Origin: Gambelia wislizenii
Taxonomy: Eukaryota > Chordata > Lepidosauria > Squamata > Crotaphytidae
Reading direction: 5' to 3'
Length of the DNA stretch: 64,000 nt
Assembly (NCBI GenBank): GCA_030847615.1
Contig: JAUMIR010000004.1
Coordinates: 271,397,501 to 271,461,500, forward strand
Shown here: in pieces, positions 56,941 to 64,000 of the stretch
Numbering within the stretch: position 1 is the first letter of the stretch
Layout of the letters: every line of letters begins with the position of its first letter
The notes under the pieces: generated by a model
Seen by the model: only the letters and a program-made list of their open reading frames with translations
Databases searched by the model: none
What the model was told of the DNA's origin: nothing
Program-made: the position numbers and the translations under genes

Positions 56941-58955
56941 AACTCCAAATTCTCATCGGTGGAACTATTGAAGAGGCCAGAGTGATCAAAAGGCATATCC
57001 TCTATCGAGGAAGCTTGTGAGGTGAGCCCTGATGACCGAATCCAAGCATGCCGTGGGAGCGCCACAGAACCGGTGATAGTCTTAGCTGCACAGTCGGCTA
57101 TGTGCCAAGCTGAATTCATTTGTTGCCCGGCTAGGAGTTGAGCTTCATACTGGATGGCCTCTGCCAGCCTCCGATGTTCCTCAGGCAGATCCTGAAGGTG
57201 TGGGCCCATTTGCTCCCAGACGACCTGTTGGTAGGCCCCCATACAGGCAGAATAATTTGTAATACGGAAGCCTAACCCAGCAGCAGAGTAAAGCTTCTTG
57301 CTTATAATGTCCAGTTTCCATCCCTTTGGATCAGTCGGAGTCATCTGAGGGTGGCATTGCCATCTGTGCTGGGATGCCTCCACCACGACTGAGTTCAGTT
57401 GAAGATGCTCCCTGAGCCATTCGATGTTGTCACCAGCCACACGATATAGACGGTCAATACATTTAGATGTTGACAGTATTGACGAAGGGTTTTCCCACGA
57501 TCCCTGGGTCAACTTGAGAAGCAAAGGTAACACAGGGATGCTTGCAACAGGTGGAGATAGATGGGATCATCAAGGAGGTCCAGTGGCAGAGATGGAAGCC
57601 TAGGCACGAACGGGTTCGAGGAACTCAATGAGTATGTTGATGTTGACGAAGGAGAAGGACTCCGATGATGGTGCCATGGGGTCATGCAATGAGGCGGTGA
57701 CCAAGGCAAAGGTGGCAGAGGACAAGGCTGTATTTGAGCTAGAGAGAACTGACTGCCAGCTTCCTTAGTTTGGGGCTTTGGCAGTTGACGTTCCCTCAAG
57801 GGGCTTATTTCACGGTCTGGAGCGAAAGGTGAGAAGGTGAGAGATAGCTGCTCTGGCCGGTAGCTGTAAGATGAGGGCGATGGGTGAACATGAACCTGTG
57901 GGCCCATAGGGACACTGTCAATGGAGCAGAGAAGGTGGAATAAGCCACATCGTATGCTCCATAGTAATGGTCAAAAACCGAGACTTGAGGTGACGGAGTT
58001 GCAGGTTTTTCAACTATCACCTGAGACTGGTCTTCCATCTCCACATTAATTGTTCCTTCCACAACATCCAGTTCAGTCGTCCCTCCTCCAAGGAGCTCCT
58101 CTCGTGAAACAATGAGTGTAGGTGACTGAGCACGTTGGGCTGGAGAAGTTTCTAGTTCTCCTTCAGACACTTCACCCGCCTCCACATGAATGATCTCCAG
58201 GAAGGGGACTAGAGAAGCCTCCCTGGATGGTGTGTGGGATTGAGCCTGGACACTGGATTCAACGGCCGTAGCCGGAGTTGGAATTGGTGCTGCATCATGC
58301 ACTGTAGTAGCCTCATCTGTGACTTGCTGGTGCATTTCAGGCTCCTGTGTCATAGTGGCTGTCACTATGGACAAGGAGTGGGTAGAGGGATCATCAAAGA
58401 ATGCCTATTCTTCTTGGCTTTATCCTTCAAAGAAGTAGAAGAGTCATGGTCTTGACTGGAGGCTGACTTCAAGGGAGTTTGTTCCCGACTAGAAGTAGAT
58501 GGTCTCGGAGAGCTATGGTCACAGCCCACATCTGAGCATTTGAAGGGCTCTCGATCCTGAAATGAATCTGAGGCCTTTCCGTGCTTATGGCTCCAAGTCG
58601 TAGCCTCCGGATCCAAACCAACAGACCGATGGCAAGATGGAACAGGGGAATGATGCCGACGTTTTGCAGTCGGGCTAACAGATGGAGAACGACCCCTCTT
58701 TCCTGGAGGATAATCCGAGACTTGGGCCCTCAAAGTGGAAGATGAGGACGGGAACAAAGTCTTCTCATACAAGAAGGGTTTCAGGTGAGAAGAATGGTGT
58801 TTTCGGGCCTGTGGTGTGAAGGCTCGACAGTGAACACAGGTATCCACATTGTAGGCGTTGCCAAGACAGATCAAACATCTTGAGTGGCCATCAGAATTTG
58901 GTAATTTGGTTTGGTAAATTGAACAGCACTTAAAGACAGCGGATTTTGAAGCCAT
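56907..58955 (-). pseudogene. DIRS gag-like ORF1
   Basis: It starts MASKSAVFKCC at 58955. The N-terminal Cys/His-rich domain (DGHSRCLICLGNAYNVDTCVHC) is typical of DIRS gag. A long Ser/Pro/Lys-rich linker follows (KRGRSPSVSP, KRRHHSPVPS), then an acidic/Pro-rich central part and a helical C-terminal region (AEAIQYEAQLLAGQQMN) that forms the particle. It is read in four frames: 58955-58365, 58374-57805, 57907-57509 and 57533-56907, so at least three frameshifts separate them. A further stretch 56903-56679 (Ser/Arg-rich) may be its original C-terminus. Confidence 0.82.
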
Positions 58956-59382
58956 GACCAAGAAATGAGGGGGGTTAGAAGAGAGAAGATTCAAACCAAT
59001 CCAAAGTTGGGCCCAAGTTAGAGTCTGAAGTCAAATCCAAAGGGCAAAGCGAAAGAGAAGTCAAAAAGTCAAAAAGTCAAACAAAGCCAGAAAATCATAA
59101 CAAGAGCCAAGGGAGAGCCGAAAAATGAAGCCAAAAAACAGTCCAAGTCAGTCTGTGAGGGAAATCCGAAAGCGAAAGAAGCTCTAGTGAACAAAGGGTT
59201 TTTACGTGCTGCTTGTGTGGCAAACAAAAAGGAACTGAGGGGAATTAGGCGGGAGCGCCTTAAGAGGGACCGTTAGGGTGGGCGGAGCTACCACCAAAAA
59301 TGTTCTGCCTAGTGATTCCAGAAGGTTCCGAGTGCTCTGCGCAGGTGCAGGAATCATTGTGTGGATTCACAGAGACCATGAA

Positions 59383-60742
59383 GAAGATAAGGCAGAATGA
59401 CTTAACACCTCCTTTGCTTCTGTCTTCTCTTAAAGGGGGAATAGTGCTCAACTTGGGGAAAATGGAGCAGATGATACAGTAGGGGAAATATAGCACAGAA
59501 TTTGTAAAGAGGTATAAATTAAATTATAAAGTATAAATTAGTTCAAATCTCCAGGTGAATTTCATCCAAGGGTATTAAAAGAACTGGCAGATGTAATCTC
59601 AAAACCACTGTCAATCATCTTTTAGAATTCCTGGAGAACAGGAGAGGTCCAGCAGACTGGAAGAGGGCAAATGTTGTCCCCATCTTTAAAAAGGAGTGGG
59701 GGAAGAAGACCCAAATAATTACTGCCCAGCCAGCTTGGCATCAATACTAGGAAAGATTCTAGAGCAGATCATTAAACAAACAGTGTGTAAGCAACTTAGA
59801 AAGGAATGCTGTGATCACTAAAAGTCAACATGGATTTCTCAAAAACAAGTCATGCCAGACTAATCTTATCTCTTTTTTTGACAGAGTTACCAAATGATGA
59901 AGGGAATGCTGTGGATGTAGTGTATCTTGATTTCAGTAAGGGTTTTGACAAGGTCCCCTATGATACTCTTGCAAAAAAGTTAGTAACCAGTGGGCTAGAC
60001 AATGCAACTGTTAGGTGGATTTGTAATTGGTTGACTGACTGAACCCAAAGGGGAGTCACCAATGGCTCTCCTTCATCCTGGAGAAAAGTGACCAGTGGAG
60101 GGCTACAGGGTTCTGTCCTGGGCTATTCAACATCTTTATCAATGACTTGGACGAGGAAATAGATGGTATGCTTGTCAAGTTTGCAGATGGCACCATATTA
60201 GGAGGGGTAGCTAATACCCCAGAGGACAGGATCAGAATCCAAAATGACCTCAACAGATTAGAAAGCTGGGCCAAAACTAACAAAATGAATTTCAGCAGGG
60301 AGAAATGTAGAATACTACACTTGGGTAGTAAAAATGAAATGCACAGATATAGGAAGGGTGACACCTGGCTTGATGGCAGTACATGCGAAAGGCATCTAGG
60401 AGTCTTAGTGGACCACAAGCTGAACATGAGTTATCAGTGTGATGCAGCAGCTAAAAAAGCCAATGCGATTCTAGGCTCCATTAATAGGAGTATAGTGTCT
60501 AGATCAAGGGAAGTAATAGTGCCACTCTATTCTGCTTTGGTCAGACCTCACATGGAATACTGTGTCCAGTTCTGGATATGACAATTCAAGGGGGATGTTG
60601 ACAAGGTGGAGCGTGTCCAGAGGAGGGTGACCAAAATGATGAAACATCTGGAAACCATGCCCTGTGAGTAGCGGCTTAGGGTGTTGGGTATGTTTAGCCT
60701 GGAGAAGAGAAGACTAAAAGGTGACGTAATAGCTGTGTTTGA
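59383..60742 (+). pseudogene. CR1-A reverse transcriptase
   Basis: Motifs in order: NVVPIFKK, a LASILGKILEQIIKQTV stretch, VVYLDFSKGFDKVPYDTL (near 59915-59965), WICNWLTD, a GLQGSVLG-like block near 60100-60120, LVKFADGTILGGVANTPED (near 60172-60225) and the thumb CERHLGVLVDHKLNMSYQCDAAAKKANAILGSI, all shared with CR1-B and with lizard CR1 in general. The catalytic FADD is FADG, so the enzyme is inactive. Frameshifts near 59700, 60045 and 60120 and a stop near 60580 are visible. Confidence 0.85.
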
Positions 60743-60769
60743 ATCCATTGATAAAGATGTTGAATAGCC

Positions 60770-62359
60770 CTGGGCTCAGGACAGAACGCTGTGGCACCCC
60801 ACTAGACACTTCTCTCCAGGATGAAGAAGAGCCATTGGTGAGCACCCTTTGGGTTTGGTCAGTCAACCAATTACCAATCCACCTAACAGTTGCATTGTCT
60901 AGCCCATATTTTACTAGCTTATTTGCAATAATATCATGGGGGAACCTTATCAAAGGCCTTACTGAAATCAAGATACACAACATCCACAGCATACAATTTA
61001 TCTACCAAGCTTATGATTATAAAAAAGAGATAAGATTCACTTGGCATGACTTGTTTTTGAGAAACTCATGTTGACTTTTAGTCATCATAGCACTCCTTTC
61101 AAAGTGTTTACAGACTATCTTTTAACAATCTTCTCTAGAATCTCCCCTGGTATTGATGTCAGGCAGACTGATAGTAATTAAAATAATCTTTATTTTAAAA
61201 AAATAGTTCTCTTTTCCCCCTTTTAAAAGATGGGTACAACATTTGTCCTCCTCCAGTCTGCTGGGATCTCTCCTGTTCTCCAGGAATTCTCAATTATTGA
61301 CAGTGGTTCTGAGATTACTTTTGCCAGTTCTTTTAATACTTTGGGTGAAGGTATCTGGCCCTAGAGACTTGAATTAATTTAGAGTAGAAAGGTATTCCTG
61401 TACTACCTCTTTACCAATTCTGTGCTGCATTTTCCATACTGCGTCGTCTGCTCTGTTTTCCTGGGGTTGAGCACTGTTCTCCTTTTGGAAGAAGACCAAG
61501 GAAAAGAAGCTGTTGAGTAGTTCTGCCTTTTCTCTGTCCTGTTAGCATTTTGCCATCTTCTCCATGCAGCGGCCCTACCACTTCTTGTTCTTCCTTTTGC
61601 TATGAACATAACAAAAAAAGCCCTTTTTATTGTTTTTTAACTTCTCTAGCAAGCCTGAGCTCTTTCTGTGATTTAGTTTTCTGACTTTCTCCGTACATGA
61701 GCTGGCTATTTGTTTGAATTCTTCTTTGGCTTTGGTGATTTCCCCCCTTTTCAATTTTTTGTACATGGTCCTTTTTAACTTTTAGCTCAGTTGAAAGTTC
61801 TTTAGACATCCATCATGGTTTCTTTAGACACCTCTATTTTTTCTTCATTGGAACTGTTTGAAGTTGTGCCTTCAATGTCTCACTTCTAAGAAACTCCCAT
61901 CCATCATGAACTTCTTTCTCTTTTAGTATTCCTGACCATGGGATCACCCTGAGTAATTCCCTAAATTTGCTGAAATCAGCTTTCTTAAAGTCTAGCACAC
62001 TTAGCTCCCCCTTTCTGCTGTATAAAAAACTCCAGGAGAATATGGTCACTCCCACCTATGGAACTTGCCAATTCCACCCCATTAACCAGATCATCTCTGT
62101 TGGTTAGGATCAGATCTAAAATAGCTGATCCCCTTGTTGCCTCTTCCACCTTCTGGACAATGAAATTGTCTGCAAGGCAAATGAGGAATGCATTGGGCCT
62201 TAAATTTTTGGCAGAGTTGGACTTCCAACAAATATCAGGATAGTTGAACTCCCCCATAACTACTACGTCTCTCCTTTCTAAATGTGTAGTCATCTGTTCC
62301 AGGAAGGCATCGTCCAATTCCTCAGTTTGGCTTGGAGGCTTGTAGTAGAGCAGCACCAC
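60770..62359 (-). pseudogene. CR1-B endonuclease end, linker and partial RT
   Basis: After the endonuclease end (SILDLILTNRDDLVNG, SDHILLEF) the linker carries FSKFRELLRVIPWSGI and the Lys-rich MSKELSTELKVKKDH region. The RT starts with fragments in several frames near 61400-61080 and ends with YGLDNATVRWIGNWLTDQTQRVLTNGSSSSWREVSSG and LFNIFIN. The catalytic FADD segment is beyond the breakpoint and absent. It is a broken pseudogene. Confidence 0.82.
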
Positions 62360-62383
62360 AGAATCCCTGTTATTTCTCTTCCC

Positions 62384-62872
62384 CTAAATTTTTACCCAGA
62401 TGCTCTCAACCTGGCTTCCAGGATTAAAGTCATGGATCTCTTCACAGGTGTACACATCCTTAATATATAATACTATTCCCCCTCCCTGCCTGTTTAGTCT
62501 GTTTCTCTGAAATCGGTTATACCTCTCTGTTACTACATTCCAATCATGAGACTCATCCCACCAGGTTTCATTGATGCCTATTATAACATATTTGCTTTGC
62601 TGTGCGAAGAGTTCAAGTTCATCCTGTTTATTTCTCATGCTTTGTGCATTAGTACAGAGACATCTAAGGCCATGGGATATTCCCTTTATCTGCCTTAAGC
62701 TTTTTTCCTTCCCGTTGGATTCTTGTACTATTTGCCTTTTTCTCTGTATAACATTTGGGCTGTTATCTCCAGCACTTGATGGATTCCTGCCCTCAAGTAT
62801 ACTGTCTCCCTCCTCCATATGACTCAGTTTAAAAGCCCTCCTGATCAGATGTATCACACTCTTAGCAAACAT
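62384..62872 (-). pseudogene. CR1-B ORF1 end and endonuclease start
   Basis: The frame runs from the last ORF1 residues (SVIHLIRRAFKLS) into MEEGDSILEGRNPSS and then the endonuclease with CTNAQSMRNKQDELELF, IGINETWWDESHDW and GGGIVLYIKDVYTCEE. It is continuous for 162 codons. The remaining endonuclease ([17 protein letters not shown], with Asp replaced by Glu in GDFN, and GGSDHILLEF) lies in the next frame at 62359-61985. Confidence 0.88.
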
Positions 62873-62961
62873 GTTCCTGCCAACTAGTGAGGTGCAATCT
62901 GGCCATCACTTGCCAGATGTCTACCTCCCTGAAACTGCACACCATGGTCCAAGAAGCCAAA

Positions 62962-63394
62962 TCATTCCCGCTGACACCATCTGCAGAGCCAGTTGTTCAC
63001 CTTCACTATTTTTCTCTCCCTTCCTGGACTGTCTCCTTCCACTGGAAGGACAGATGAAATAAGTACCTGTGCATCCAGATCCTTCAGCTTCCTACCCAAA
63101 GCTTCATAATCCCTTATGATATTCTGAAGACTATGCCTTGCGGTATCATTGGTTCCCACGTGGACCAAAAGGATAACGTCCAGAGGGCTAGACAAGTCTT
63201 GTCAGCCTCTCTGTTACATCACCAATTTTTGCCCCAGGGAGACAGCATACCATATAAGCCATTTTGTCAGGCCTGCAACCTACTGCTTCTGTTCTCCTCA
63301 GCAGGGAGTCCCCTAACACCACCACGACCACCTGCCTCCTCTGAGTATTGGCAGAGGTCATTCCATGTGCTGAACTTTTCAAGGTCTCATGCAC
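62962..63394 (-). pseudogene. CR1-B ORF1 SGNH/GDSL esterase domain
   Basis: The frame 63394-63188 holds VVVVVLGDSLLRRTEAVGC (block I with the nucleophile Ser) and CLPGAKIGDVTERLTRLV (block II). After a frameshift, 63195-62962 holds ILLVHVGTNDTARH (block III with Asn) and the continuation YEALGRKLKDLDAQVLISSVLPV and NNWLCRWCQRE. This is the esterase domain of CR1 ORF1; such domains are established in CR1-group elements. The last block with Asp and His lies downstream near 62900-62960 in degraded form. Confidence 0.85.
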
Positions 63395-63560
63395 ATTCTC
63401 TGAGGACTGATAAAGGAGAGAGCTTTCAATTGATTCTGTAGTGCCGTTCTCACAGAATTGTCCCTAGTATTCTACATGTCACATTCTTCCAGTTGTCTAC
63501 CTTCTGCATATGGGAACTGACTTCCTACTCAGAAACATCCCCTGACAACAAAAAAGAATA

Positions 63561-64000
63561 GTGACTTTTGATATCTGGTTATTCAAGATTTTTTTAAAAA
63601 GTAGTAATAAAATGTATAATGGATATTTGATATCTGCTATTTCAACTTTATTTAATATATGGTTTTAAATATACAATCTGACATACAAATATTTAGAAAA
63701 TTGAAAATGGAAAAACTATGAAACTAAGATGTTTTAAATATATTTAAAAACAATGATACTGCATGTTGTTTTGGTACTAAACGTTTCAGTACTTTAAGAA
63801 AAAAACCATTTGAAGCAGTACCCAGCAACAATATTAAGCCTGGCCTCATCTTTCACATTTCAGAAAGTCTGCAGCATTTTCAAATCAGTATGAAATTTAC
63901 ATGATTTTTTAGAACAATACATGCAGACTGCAACCCTCCCCCACCTTTATATTTACTAAAACCATTTAACACATCCACAGAAGCTTACATAGTTCAATAG
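63561..64000. other. AT-rich non-coding end of the window
   Basis: No gene or recognised repeat. It is high in A/T, with TTTAAATAT-type words. Confidence 0.55.

Larger units (their letters stand above)
53986..59382 (-). mobile_element. DIRS-type retrotransposon, minus strand, 3'-truncated
   Basis: In order on the minus strand: a 5' terminal region (59382 down to about 59000, with the GAGCACTCGGAACC block typical of DIRS ends), gag (58955-56907), RT (56477-55848), RNase H (55841-55043) and tyrosine recombinase (54865-53986). DIRS elements use a recombinase and give no target duplication. The recombinase C-terminus and the 3' terminal repeat are missing at 53986. GC content is higher than in its surroundings. 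It is dead through frameshifts, an internal 97-bp tandem duplication and the truncation. Confidence 0.9.
53158..60742 (+). mobile_element. CR1-A LINE (+), interrupted by a DIRS element
   Basis: The CR1 parts are 53158-53985 (end of ORF1, endonuclease) and about 59383-60742 (RT). The copy starts within the last codons of ORF1, so it is 5'-truncated as CR1 copies usually are. It stops abruptly at about 60742 without a 3' UTR, where a second CR1 in the opposite orientation begins. About 390 bp of the endonuclease-RT linker, present in CR1-B, is missing at the DIRS junction. Confidence 0.85.
60743..63560 (-). mobile_element. CR1-B LINE (-), tail to tail with CR1-A
   Basis: On the minus strand: ORF1 with an SGNH esterase (63394-62962), the ORF1-ORF2 junction (near 62820), endonuclease (62820-61985), linker (61985-61500) and RT up to LFNIFIN (60770). 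It then breaks off at about 60743 where CR1-A ends in the opposite direction. It reaches further 5' than CR1-A and stops earlier at the 3' side. The two copies differ enough to be separate insertions. Confidence 0.85.

Noticed and set aside
53158..63560. Twin-priming inversion of a single CR1
   Set aside because: The two opposite parts overlap in content (both contain endonuclease and RT) and differ in sequence, so they are two copies.
1..64000. tRNA genes and intact rRNA genes
   Set aside because: None was recognised by reading; the only rRNA-like sequence is the degraded 5S-derived SINE at 34744-34850.

Overview
The window looks like a piece of a squamate (lizard-like) nuclear genome. It is AT-rich and mostly non-coding, with one host exon and a mix of Copia, DIRS, Ngaro, Penelope-like, CR1 and other LINE elements that is typical of lizards and unlike birds or mammals. 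No bacterial or viral gene order is present. Organism and element-clade names are inferences from memory of these families; no database was searched.

Host gene. The only intact coding sequence is the last exon of XKR4 (26498-27444, + strand), the apoptotic phospholipid scramblase. Bases 1-26497 are therefore its last intron. Downstream of the stop comes about 25 kb without a host ORF. It may be a very long 3' UTR ending near a good poly(A) signal at 52151, although early poly(A) signals also lie at 27464 and 27497.

Intron nest 1 (about 3966-14545). An old minus-strand R4/Dong-like LINE was split by two later insertions. One is LINE-A (4013-7996, full length, 12-bp target duplication). The other is a Copia LTR retrotransposon (8417-14159, 5-bp duplication CATTC). 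The Copia was itself hit by a 331-bp GC-rich, nearly perfect palindrome (12779-13109). Its 5' LTR carries an extra stretch copied from the element's own interior.

Intron nest 2 (about 19048-25755). A 5'-truncated Ngaro-type tyrosine-recombinase retrotransposon (RT/RNase H, recombinase, SGNH hydrolase) is split by LINE-B (19796-23733, minus strand, 10-bp duplication). LINE-B belongs to the same family as LINE-A, and a third tiny 3' end of the family lies at 37097-37252.

Downstream of XKR4 lie palindromic MITE-like units (32652-32952, 33665-33884), a 5S-rRNA-derived SINE (34640-34850), two Penelope-like remnants with hammerhead-ribozyme cores (36738-36790 and 47962-48015), a CR1 3' tail (46415-46573), and a GC-rich insertion with CCAAT and TATA boxes between 25-bp direct repeats (45632-46135).

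Nest 3 (53158-63560). Two CR1 LINEs lie tail to tail in opposite orientation, and a 5.4-kb minus-strand DIRS element interrupts the first. The DIRS lacks its 3' end, and about 390 bp of CR1 is missing at the same breakpoint. All transposon coding regions seen here carry stops, frameshifts or lost catalytic residues, so nothing here appears autonomously active.
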